This document shows, one piece after another, positions 1-7,167 of a stretch of 7,529 nucleotides of DNA. The notes under the pieces are model-generated. The model had not been told where the DNA came from. It saw nothing but the letters and a program-made list of their open reading frames with translations, and made no database searches. The position numbers and the translations under genes were made by a program. This stretch comes from UBA8437 sp003445035 (GTDB taxonomy: Bacteria > Planctomycetota > Planctomycetia > Planctomycetales > Planctomycetaceae): the NCBI GenBank assembly GCA_937901285.1, contig CALCHI010000455.1, forward strand, positions 1 through 7,529. The letters run 5' to 3'. Every line of letters begins with the position of its first letter. The first letter of the stretch is position 1.

Positions 1-2235
1 CGATTCGGCCATCTCCTCGGGGTTGGTCACCCGCTCGGCGGCGGGAACCGGGTTGCCGTGGCGAACGCCATCGCGATCGCCGACCTCGACGCCGAACGGG
101 AACCCCGATGGGTCGATCCGGGGGAAACCGACGATCCCAAGAGACAGCGGGAGTTGTCCAAGATCCGCCGAACGAATCTCGACGAGGTCCTGGCTTCTGT
201 CGCCCGGCTGTCCCGACAGCAGATCGTCGACCGCCTGCTGGCCCCGAACTCGGGACTGGTCCAATCGCTGAAATCCGTGGGCGAGATCGAGTACCGGGTG
301 TTTGGGGGCCGTGCCGAGGCGGTCACCGTCGAGACGATGTCCGGCAAACCCCCCGAATCGGTGGACATCGGCCGCACCGACCTGTCGGCTCCCCTGGCAT
401 CCGGACTCGGTGACCAGGACGTGCCGGTGACCGCGATCATCGTGCTCAGCGACGGGCGGCAGACCGAGTCTACCGATCCGCTGGTGGCAGCAACCCGCCT
501 GGGAGAACAATCGATCCCGGTCTACACCGTCCCGATCGGATCCAGCAGGCTGCCACGTGACCTGGCGATTTCCACCATCGACGCGCCGGGGACCGTCTTC
601 GGTGATGACACCCTGAGGCTCACCGCAACCGTTCGCACCGGTGGGTTCCTCAACCGGCCGGTCGCCATCTCGCTGTTTCCCGCCGACGCACCCCAGGAGG
701 CGGTCGTGCAGACAATCACCCCCACAAACGACTCCACCGAGGTGACCTTCGAATGGACGGCAAATCGACTGGGGCGACAGCGACTGGTGGTCCGCGCCGA
801 ACCGCATCCCGACGAAATCCGGAACGACAACAACCAGAAGGACGTGCTGGTCAATGTCGTCGACGACATCGCCCGCGTCCTGTTGATCGACGGAGAGGCA
901 CGCTGGGAATTTCGCTTCATCGACAACGCCCTGACGCGTGATGAACGTGTCGAAGTCGACCAGGTCGTCTTCGCTCAACCGTTCCTGGGAGTCCGCGACA
1001 GACCCTTTTTCTCCAACCGGTTCGAGATCCCCGAGGGAGACGATCCGCTGGAACGATCGATCCTGGCCGACGCGGACCTGGTCGTCGTCGGTGACGCAAG
1101 TCCCGAATCTCTCGACGAATCCGCCTGGAAACTGCTCGAGACGTTTGTCTCCGAAGCCGGCGGAACACTGGTGATGGTCGCCGGCAAACGTGACCTGCCG
1201 TCGGCATACCGGTTCGAGTCGTTCGAGAGCCTGATGCCCGTCGACGGGCTGGTTCCACTCGAATTCACCGACAACAGCGGCCGCACGGCACCAACCCGCC
1301 GGGGCTTTGGAATCGCGTTGAGCCCCGAAGGGCAACGCGAGCCGATGCTGCAGTTTCATCTCGACGCGACCGAAAACCGCCGCATCTGGGACGGCCTGCC
1401 CGGACACACCTGGGGGCTGGTCGGGACGGCACGTCCGGGCAGCACGGTGCTGGCGAAACCCAGTTTTCGGGGCCGTCCCGACCGCATCCCCGACGAAGGG
1501 CACCAGGCACTGTTTGTGCACCACTTCCACGGACTCGGCCAGGTTCTGTGGCTGGGCATCGACAGCACCTGGCGATGGAGACACCGCACCGGTGACGCTT
1601 TCCACCATCGCTTCTGGGGTCAACTGGCCCGCTGGGCAGCACGCAACAAAGCCGTCAGCGGAAACAGTTCGGTCCGGTTGGGGGTCGAGACGGCCGAGGT
1701 GACCGCGGGTGAAGCGGTGGCCGTCACCGTCCGCTGGCGGCCCGACGTGTTGGAACGGATCGGAGATCTCTCGGCACAAGCCGAATTCCACCCGGCCCCC
1801 TCCAAAGGTGAAACGGCCGCCGGTTCGCCACTGGCCATCGCACGGCTGACGGCCGTCGACGGCAGGCCACTGCTGTGGCGTGGACAAGCCACCGGACTGC
1901 CGCCGGGTGACTACCAGCTCCGCCTGTCCGTCTCCGATCCCGGCATCGACACCGCTGGTGTCACCGCCGACGTGTTCGTCCATCCCCCCACCTCCGGGGA
2001 ACTCAACAACCTTGCCGGCGATCACCTCCACCTGGCCGAACTCGCCGTCGCCTCCGGAGGCCAACTCGTCACACTGGAACAACTTGACTCGCTCGCCGAA
2101 CTGCTTGTCGGCACCCGCAGCCACCGGGAACTGACCGAGGACATGTTGATCTGGAACCACTGGACAGTGCTGCTGGGTTTCTTCGTGTTGATGACCGCCG
2201 AATGGGTGGTCCGCAAGGTTCACGGATTGCCCTAG
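1..2235 (+). CDS. VWA / glutamine-amidotransferase-like membrane protein, 5' end outside the window
   Basis: The reading frame is open from base 1 to a TAG at 2233-2235, giving 744 visible residues (numbered here from base 1). The GTG at 58 is in frame, but the frame continues upstream without a stop, so the true start is almost certainly outside the window. Visible order: the second half of a VWA-type domain, with a possible metal-site Thr in TDLSAPL (T126) and Asp in IIVLSDG (D151); an Ig-like beta domain (about 186-288); a GATase-like alpha/beta core with VLLIDGEARWEFRF (293-306), LADADLVVVGD (355-365) and GGTLVMVAG (387-395); a DSTWRWR and FWGQLARW block (521-545); a second beta domain (about 557-663); and a C-terminal membrane helix (about 721-738) ending in a short basic tail. 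The DxSxS half of the VWA metal site would lie upstream. No catalytic Cys is seen at the expected elbow in GGTLVMVAG, so enzymatic amidotransfer is unlikely. Inferred role: an envelope-anchored binding or scaffold protein with most of its mass outside the cytoplasm. The next gene lies 60 bases downstream. The architecture call is fairly safe; the function is unknown. Confidence 0.85.
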   Translation, partial: RFGHLLGVGHPLGGGNRVAVANAIAIADLDAEREPRWVDPGETDDPKRQRELSKIRRTNLDEVLASVARLSRQQIVDRLLAPNSGLVQSLKSVGEIEYRVFGGRAEAVTVETMSGKPPESVDIGRTDLSAPLASGLGDQDVPVTAIIVLSDGRQTESTDPLVAATRLGEQSIPVYTVPIGSSRLPRDLAISTIDAPGTVFGDDTLRLTATVRTGGFLNRPVAISLFPADAPQEAVVQTITPTNDSTEVTFEWTANRLGRQRLVVRAEPHPDEIRNDNNQKDVLVNVVDDIARVLLIDGEARWEFRFIDNALTRDERVEVDQVVFAQPFLGVRDRPFFSNRFEIPEGDDPLERSILADADLVVVGDASPESLDESAWKLLETFVSEAGGTLVMVAGKRDLPSAYRFESFESLMPVDGLVPLEFTDNSGRTAPTRRGFGIALSPEGQREPMLQFHLDATENRRIWDGLPGHTWGLVGTARPGSTVLAKPSFRGRPDRIPDEGHQALFVHHFHGLGQVLWLGIDSTWRWRHRTGDAFHHRFWGQLARWAARNKAVSGNSSVRLGVETAEVTAGEAVAVTVRWRPDVLERIGDLSAQAEFHPAPSKGETAAGSPLAIARLTAVDGRPLLWRGQATGLPPGDYQLRLSVSDPGIDTAGVTADVFVHPPTSGELNNLAGDHLHLAELAVASGGQLVTLEQLDSLAELLVGTRSHRELTEDMLIWNHWTVLLGFFVLMTAEWVVRKVHGLP

Positions 2236-2295
2236 CCGGGATTCGCCACCGCACACTCGGGTCAAACTGATAAACTGCCAATTCTTCAACACATC

Positions 2296-5200
2296 ATGCC
2301 CAACCCGCCTCGCCCATCCCTGCCCCCCCACGTGCAGTACGCCCTCGGCCAACTCGGCCGCCGCTGGCGTTGGCTGACGGTGTTGCACGGAATCGGCCTG
2401 TTCATTCTCGTGACAACGGCGTTGCTGGCCGCCGGACTGCTGCTCGACCTGATCCTGCCGCTGCCGACATCCGTCCGCTTTGTCGCCCTGGGACTGGTCG
2501 TGGCCGGGATCTCCTGGGCGGGGTACCGCCTGGTCATCGCCCGTTCGACGGCCAAGATCTCACGGGCCGAACTGGCAGCACTTGTCGAACGGGACCATCC
2601 GGAACTGGAAGAACGTTTGACGAGTAGCGTCGAGTTGATCGAAGAAGACGATCCGGTCTCCGAAGGGGCTCTTCGTGAACTCCTCCTGGAAGAAACCTCC
2701 GCCGCCACGAGATCGGTCGATTTCGACAGCGTACTGGGCTTGCGTGCCGCGCTGATCATGCTGGCCTGGGCCGGACTGTCGGCCAGCCTGGTGTTCGGCC
2801 CACTCGCCGTCCCCGATTCGGGCCACGCACTTCTGATGACCCGGTTCTTTCTCCCCTGGAGCAATCTCCAGCGCTCCGTGCTCTACCGCGTGAGCGTCGA
2901 GAACGGTGACCGGGTGGTGGCTCGCGGCAGCGACGTGCAGATCACGGTCCGGGTCGAACGGCCGGGAGGTCCGTCGCCGGGGGCTCATCCCGGATCGGTA
3001 CCTCGAAACGTCTGGTGCCGTTGGACCACTCGCTCGGGCAACACCGATCGCCGCCTGATGGAGCGGGACACCGATACGGCGACTTACACCACGATCTGGC
3101 CCGAGGTGCTCGAGGGTTTCGAGTTCCACGTCGACGCCGACGGCAGCCTCTCGCGACACCACGCCGTCCGGGTTGTCGAACCACCGGCAATCACCGGCCT
3201 GAGACTCGATATTGTCCCACCCGACTACACCCGTCTCCCGCCCCGCTCGACCGACGCCGTCGTCGGCGACGTCACCGTCCTGGCCGGCAGCCGACTGACC
3301 TGGCGCATGCAGTTCAACAAGCCGATCCAGAACGCGCGACTGAAACTGTCGAGACCGGCGGCCTCGACTTCCTGGAACGCGACGTTGGCCGAAGACGGAC
3401 GACTGGCGACTGTCGACGTCATCGCCGAAACCGGAGGGCCACTGCAGGTCGAGTTGATCGACCGGGACGGCCTGGAGCGGAACGATCAGACCTACCGGCG
3501 ACTGATCATCCGGGACGACCACCCCCCCACACTTTCCCTTTCGGGACACGACCGCCCGACCGCCGTGCGACCCACCGACGCGATCGTCGTACGAGCCGAG
3601 GCCACCGACGATTTCGGACTCCGCACGCTCGAACTCGAACTCCAGGTCGATCCGACCACTCAGGATCACCTGCGCATCGATCCCGATCGGCTTACCGGCC
3701 GACAAGCTGTCGAGCACTTCACCATCGATCTTTCGCGGTTCCCGCTCCCGACCGGAAGCCGATTGACCTACCGCGTTCACGTCACCGACAACCGCCAGAG
3801 ACCCGCACCCAACGAGACGTGGTCGACACCACGCGTGCTGTTGATCGACCCCGACGCCCAGCCGCCGGACCTGGCCGACGTGATCGATCGACAAAAGGAC
3901 ACTCGCGACCGCATCGAGAAGGCCCGGTCCGAGAGCATGGTGGCCAGAACCACTCTGTCCGGGACCCGGCAGGCGGCACTGGTGGCGTTGAAAAACCAGT
4001 CCCCCTTCTCGGCGAACAACTCGATACGGAAAACCGGAGCCGACCTGCGTGAACTCGCCGGCCGCGTCGACGGAATCGCTCATCAACTGGCCGCTCATCC
4101 CTTGTGGAGGCCGTTGGCCCCGTCCGCCGACCGGATCGCCCGCACCCTGCTGCCGGCCGCCGCCGAGCGACTCGAACCCGCACTCGAAGCCGCTCTGGCC
4201 GACAAGGCCACCCGGCTCGGACAGGCCGATGAGGATCTCGCACAGGTCCTCTCCGCCTTCGACCAGCTACTGGTCGACTTTGACCTGCTGGCTGCGCTCG
4301 AACGGGACCTGCTGGAGCTCGACCGCCTCGCCCGCCGCACCGGCCGGCTGGCCGACGATGTCGATGCCCTCTCGGCACTGGCCGGCGATGGCAACGCGGG
4401 CGAGACCAAGATCGAGGAGCGACAGCGGCAGCAAGACTTTGACAGGAGAAAGCAGGACCTCACCAAGCAGCACGACGACCTGCGGGGGGAACTCGACGGA
4501 CTGCTCGACCGACGCCCGGAAGTGCTCGAAGCCGCCCGGCAGGCCCAGTTGTCTCGACTCAGAGCTCTCGGCCTGCGGGCCCGCGAACTTGCCGCTCCCC
4601 AGCGTGACCTGGGCCGGGAACTGGAGAAGGAGACCGAAATCCCTCCGGCCCGCCCCGACACTTCCACCGCGGCACCCAGCGACCCCTCTTCGACACCGCT
4701 GGGACGGCAGCAGGACCTGGCCCGACAGGCCGCCAGCCAGGCACTCGAAATCGCGTCACAACTGGGGACCGATGCCGACGCGGCCAGGGACGCCGCCCGG
4801 TTCGCTCGCCAGGCCGCCCAGACCGCTCGCCAATTGCTCGGCGGTCGCATCAAGGATTCCGGGAACGCGGCAAAGACCGCCGCTCGATTGGCAGTCACTG
4901 CGGCCAAATCACTCGAGGATGCCACCGAAGCCCAACCCGACCCGGTGCTGATTCGGCGTGCCCGCGACCTCGCCAACCGTCAACAGACCGAAACCCGCAT
5001 CCTGTCCGCCGCCGCCGGATCGGCCGCCGGACGCCGGGCCGTGCGGGCTGTCGGACAACAGGCAATCACCACCGCCACCGACCTGCTCGTCGACGGGCTC
5101 GACCGGGTCGCCACCCGACTGACAGCACCACCGGTGGAACTCCCCGAACACGGCCAACAGGCTCGCGATGCCCACGCAGCGACAATCACCAGCCGACAGG

Positions 5201-5949
5201 CCATGGACAAGACCGTCCAGGGACTCGCCAAGTCGCAGTTCAAACCAGCCGCCGCCGCCGCCGCCCAGGCCGCTGAACGACTCGAACACACTGCCCGGGT
5301 GGCGTTGGATGCCGCAGACACCTCCGAACGACCCGACACCCCGGTGCCCGAACGCGTCGGAGAACAAGTCACCTCGGCTGTCGAGCAACTCGAACAATCT
5401 CGAAAAGGACTTGCCGATTCCCGCTTCGATGATCCCCGCCGCTCCGGCCAGAAACCGGGTTCCAGGAAAGGGGGCAAGAAAGGTGGCAAAGGGAAGTCGT
5501 CGGGAGGACAGGCCAAGGGAAAAGGCGGCAAACCGGGACAGAAGCCGGGGGCCGGCCAGCCGGGCAAACAGGACGGACCACTGGCCAAGACCGCCAGGCA
5601 ACTGCGACAGGCCGCACGGTCGCTGGCGCAGGCCTCGAAAAATCTCCAACCCGGACAGGCCGATCCCAACAAGAACGCGGCTCCGCCCGGGCCCAACGAC
5701 CCCGACTCGAAAGACACCAGTGGCAAGGCCGGCACCGGCTCGTCAATGGCCATGGAACTCAAGCGGCTGGAGGCCGAACTCGCGCGTCTCTCGGGCCGGG
5801 CCTGGGGCCGGTTGCCCGGAACGCTCAAGACCGAAATCCTTCAGGCCGCCCGCCGCGACCCCAACGGCGACTACGCTCGACTGATCCGGTTCTACTTCGA
5901 AGAGATCTCACGTCCGGGACGCGAACGCCGGAAGGAAGACTCTCCGTGA
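2296..5949 (+). CDS. Large DUF4175-like membrane protein with long helical region
   Basis: This gene encodes 1217 residues from ATG 2296 to TGA 5947-5949. Three hydrophobic segments lie near the N-terminus: about 28-55, 60-82 and 150-170. The soluble stretch between the second and third is acidic (83-147). After the third segment comes FFLPWSNLQRS, then VVARGSDVQITVRV, typical of the start of a beta-sandwich domain. Next are PPDYTRLPP (308-316) and a domain with ATDDFGLRTLELEL (436-449), closed by YRVHVTDN (about 490-497); both motifs recall Ig-like domains of DUF4175-type proteins. Residues about 530-1050 are rich in Ala, Gln, Arg, Leu and Asp in heptad-like spacing and are probably long helices or coiled coil. 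A Lys/Gly-rich linker follows (1051-1095), then a C-terminal box with AWGRLPGTLKTEILQAARR and YARLIRFYFEEIS (about 1169-1205). No enzyme motif is visible. No clear Shine-Dalgarno precedes the ATG; the start is supported because it places the first membrane segment sensibly. Inferred role: a membrane-anchored envelope scaffold acting with its neighbours. Family membership is by resemblance only. Confidence 0.85.
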   Translation: MPNPPRPSLPPHVQYALGQLGRRWRWLTVLHGIGLFILVTTALLAAGLLLDLILPLPTSVRFVALGLVVAGISWAGYRLVIARSTAKISRAELAALVERDHPELEERLTSSVELIEEDDPVSEGALRELLLEETSAATRSVDFDSVLGLRAALIMLAWAGLSASLVFGPLAVPDSGHALLMTRFFLPWSNLQRSVLYRVSVENGDRVVARGSDVQITVRVERPGGPSPGAHPGSVPRNVWCRWTTRSGNTDRRLMERDTDTATYTTIWPEVLEGFEFHVDADGSLSRHHAVRVVEPPAITGLRLDIVPPDYTRLPPRSTDAVVGDVTVLAGSRLTWRMQFNKPIQNARLKLSRPAASTSWNATLAEDGRLATVDVIAETGGPLQVELIDRDGLERNDQTYRRLIIRDDHPPTLSLSGHDRPTAVRPTDAIVVRAEATDDFGLRTLELELQVDPTTQDHLRIDPDRLTGRQAVEHFTIDLSRFPLPTGSRLTYRVHVTDNRQRPAPNETWSTPRVLLIDPDAQPPDLADVIDRQKDTRDRIEKARSESMVARTTLSGTRQAALVALKNQSPFSANNSIRKTGADLRELAGRVDGIAHQLAAHPLWRPLAPSADRIARTLLPAAAERLEPALEAALADKATRLGQADEDLAQVLSAFDQLLVDFDLLAALERDLLELDRLARRTGRLADDVDALSALAGDGNAGETKIEERQRQQDFDRRKQDLTKQHDDLRGELDGLLDRRPEVLEAARQAQLSRLRALGLRARELAAPQRDLGRELEKETEIPPARPDTSTAAPSDPSSTPLGRQQDLARQAASQALEIASQLGTDADAARDAARFARQAAQTARQLLGGRIKDSGNAAKTAARLAVTAAKSLEDATEAQPDPVLIRRARDLANRQQTETRILSAAAGSAAGRRAVRAVGQQAITTATDLLVDGLDRVATRLTAPPVELPEHGQQARDAHAATITSRQAMDKTVQGLAKSQFKPAAAAAAQAAERLEHTARVALDAADTSERPDTPVPERVGEQVTSAVEQLEQSRKGLADSRFDDPRRSGQKPGSRKGGKKGGKGKSSGGQAKGKGGKPGQKPGAGQPGKQDGPLAKTARQLRQAARSLAQASKNLQPGQADPNKNAAPPGPNDPDSKDTSGKAGTGSSMAMELKRLEAELARLSGRAWGRLPGTLKTEILQAARRDPNGDYARLIRFYFEEISRPGRERRKEDSP
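5248..5265 (+). repeat. (GCC)6 trinucleotide repeat encoding six Ala
   Basis: Six perfect GCC codons in a row encode Ala residues in the helical region of the large membrane protein, followed by QAA. A perfect triplet run can gain or lose units by slippage without breaking the frame, so its length may vary between strains. In this Ala-rich helix the effect on the protein would be small. Confidence 0.8.
5446..5580 (+). other. Lys/Gly-rich low-complexity segment within the large membrane protein
   Basis: Residues about 1051-1095 of the large protein are almost entirely Lys, Gly, Gln, Pro and Ser, with imperfect short repeats such as KGGKKGGKGK and KGKGGKPGQKPG. The segment is strongly basic and should be disordered. 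It separates the long helical region from the C-terminal part. On the DNA it appears as AAA/AAG and GGC/GGA/GGG codons, more purine-rich than the flanks. It could be a flexible linker, or a patch that contacts an acidic polymer or a membrane surface; the sequence does not decide. Confidence 0.75.
5932..5949 (+). promoter_or_regulatory. Ribosome binding site and GTGA stop/start overlap
   Basis: AAGGA at 5932-5936 precedes the GTG at 5946 by nine bases, all inside the end of the large upstream gene. The start codon GTG (5946-5948) overlaps the stop TGA (5947-5949). This arrangement is typical of translational coupling, where ribosomes ending the upstream gene restart on the next. It fixes the start of the secreted repeat protein and argues that both are made from one mRNA. 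Confidence 0.7.
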
Positions 5950-7034
5950 TCGACACAAGACCCGCAGTTCTGCTCATCGCCCTGATGGCCTTGTCGATCC
6001 CGCTCACGGGATCCGCACGATCACAGCAGCAACAACAACGCCCCAACCGCTCCCCGAGGACCGGCGCCGAAACCGAGCGACAGAGACAGGTCGACGCGGC
6101 AATTGTCCAGGGGCTCGAATTTCTCGCCAAGGGCCAGCAACCTTCGGGAGCCTGGTCGGTGGGGCGACTGGGGGAATCAACGGCGACAACATCCTTGGCG
6201 GTGATGTCATTCCTGGCCGCCGGACACGTCCCTGGTGAGGGCCCCTACGGCCGACAACTCGAACGCGGCATCCGCTGGGTCGTCGATCACCAACGTCCCG
6301 ACGACATGATCGTGCACCGTCGCAGCCACGGCCCGATGTACAGCCACGGGATCAGCACACTGATGCTGGCCGAGGTCGTCGGAATGCTCGACGACCCGCT
6401 GGCCACCGACACCCGCAAGGCCCTGACCCGCGGCATCTCACTGATCCTCAAGGCACAGAACGTCGCCAAGGCCGAACACCACGCCGGGGGCTGGAGATAT
6501 CAGCCGACGAGTACCGACAGCGACCTGAGCGTCAGCGGATGGCAACTGCTGGCGTTGCGGGCGGCTCGCAATGTTGGAGCCGATGTGCCGGTCGAGAACA
6601 TCGACCGAGCGGTTGATTACATCCGTCGCTGCAGCGTGCGGAACAAGCGGGGTTTTGCCTACCAGCCAGGTGGAGCCCCCACACCGACACGAGCCGGAAC
6701 CGGAATTCTGGCCCTGGAGATCTGCGGCAAGCACCGCAGCGACGAAACGATGGGAGCGGCCGAGTATCTGGTCGCCCGACCATTGAAGACCACCGACCAC
6801 TACTTCTACTACGGCGTCTACTACTGCAGTGTCGGCATGTTCAAGGTCGGCGGGCGGTACTGGACCCGGACCCGTGATCACCTGGTCCCCATCCTGCTCG
6901 ATGCCCAGGATCCGGACGGCAGTTGGAAGGCACGCCACGGCAGCGAACGGACACATGGAGCCAATTACGCCACGTGCATGTCGCTTCTGGCGTTGGCCGT
7001 CGAATACCAGTACCTGCCGATCTACCAGAGGTGA
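5946..7034 (+). CDS. Secreted squalene-cyclase/prenyltransferase-repeat protein
   Basis: This gene encodes 362 residues from GTG 5946 to TGA 7032-7034. The GTG overlaps the previous stop as GTGA and has an AAGGA nine bases upstream. The next in-frame Met (residue 14) would cut through the signal peptide, so GTG is favoured. Residues 1-26 form a signal peptide: Arg5, hydrophobic core about 6-20, likely cleavage near GSA-RS. A Gln run follows (27-31). The mature part shows alpha/alpha-toroid repeats with QW-type motifs: QQPSGAW (64-70), GGWRYQP (181-187) followed by TDSDLSVSGWQ (190-200), RGFAYQP (235-241) and QDPDGSW (321-327). A Tyr-rich stretch, DHYFYYGVYYCS, lies near residue 290, and the protein ends in YLPIYQR. 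The DxDDTA acid motif of squalene-hopene cyclases is not present; TDSDLS sits in a comparable context but is not equivalent. At 362 residues it is much shorter than a full cyclase (over 600). It probably does not cyclise terpenes and may bind a ligand or protein in the periplasm. Ending in LPIYQR fits a planctomycete-typical subfamily, from memory. Confidence 0.9.
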   Translation: MIDTRPAVLLIALMALSIPLTGSARSQQQQQRPNRSPRTGAETERQRQVDAAIVQGLEFLAKGQQPSGAWSVGRLGESTATTSLAVMSFLAAGHVPGEGPYGRQLERGIRWVVDHQRPDDMIVHRRSHGPMYSHGISTLMLAEVVGMLDDPLATDTRKALTRGISLILKAQNVAKAEHHAGGWRYQPTSTDSDLSVSGWQLLALRAARNVGADVPVENIDRAVDYIRRCSVRNKRGFAYQPGGAPTPTRAGTGILALEICGKHRSDETMGAAEYLVARPLKTTDHYFYYGVYYCSVGMFKVGGRYWTRTRDHLVPILLDAQDPDGSWKARHGSERTHGANYATCMSLLALAVEYQYLPIYQR

Positions 7035-7081
7035 TCGATCCAAGTCGACGTGCTCGCACCAATTCGTATCACCGGATCCCC

Positions 7082-7110
7082 TTGAATCCCTTACTGTCTT
7101 GTCACAGAAT
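7082..7110 (+). promoter_or_regulatory. Possible sigma-70-type promoter
   Basis: TTGAAT (7082-7087) and CAGAAT (7105-7110) are separated by exactly 17 bases, and each matches four of six consensus positions of the -35 and -10 boxes. The pair lies in the only spacer over 100 bases in the window, 55 bases upstream of the ATG at 7165. The local sequence is more AT-rich than the surrounding genes. Planctomycete promoters are poorly defined and such matches arise by chance, so this is only a candidate. Confidence 0.3.
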
Positions 7111-7153
7111 AGCCGCTCGGCAGATGGGCACACGGCAGGACTTGCTGCACAAC

Positions 7154-7167
7154 AGGACACGCGGATG
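7154..7167 (+). promoter_or_regulatory. Ribosome binding site for the SH3-like protein gene
   Basis: AGGA at 7154-7157 lies seven bases upstream of ATG 7165. It is the clearest reason to choose this start. No other ATG or GTG in the same frame between here and residue 40 has a comparable purine-rich lead. Confidence 0.55.

Noticed and set aside
2236..2295. Promoter in the 60-base gap before the large gene
   Set aside because: TAAACT at 2271-2276 resembles a -10 box, but there is no -35-like sequence at suitable spacing. The gap reads better as an intra-operon spacer.
2560..4098. 512-codon open frame on the minus strand inside the large gene
   Set aside because: It lies wholly opposite a better-supported gene with membrane segments and domain motifs. 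Its product has no recognisable pattern, and long antisense frames are expected in GC-rich coding DNA.
4049..4951. 300-codon + strand frame inside the large gene
   Set aside because: The product is dominated by Pro, Ser, Arg and Thr, as expected from an out-of-frame reading of GC-rich DNA, and it interrupts no gap in the real gene.
7030..7078. Possible stem-loop terminator after the secreted-protein gene (GGTGAT pairing with ATCACC, and GATCC pairing with GGATC)
   Set aside because: The arms are only 5-6 bases with loops of about 32 bases, the two pairings cross each other, and no T-run follows.
7095..7108. Small inverted repeat CTGT-N6-ACAG overlapping the possible promoter, as an operator
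   Set aside because: Four-base arms are too short to separate from chance, and no regulator gene is nearby.
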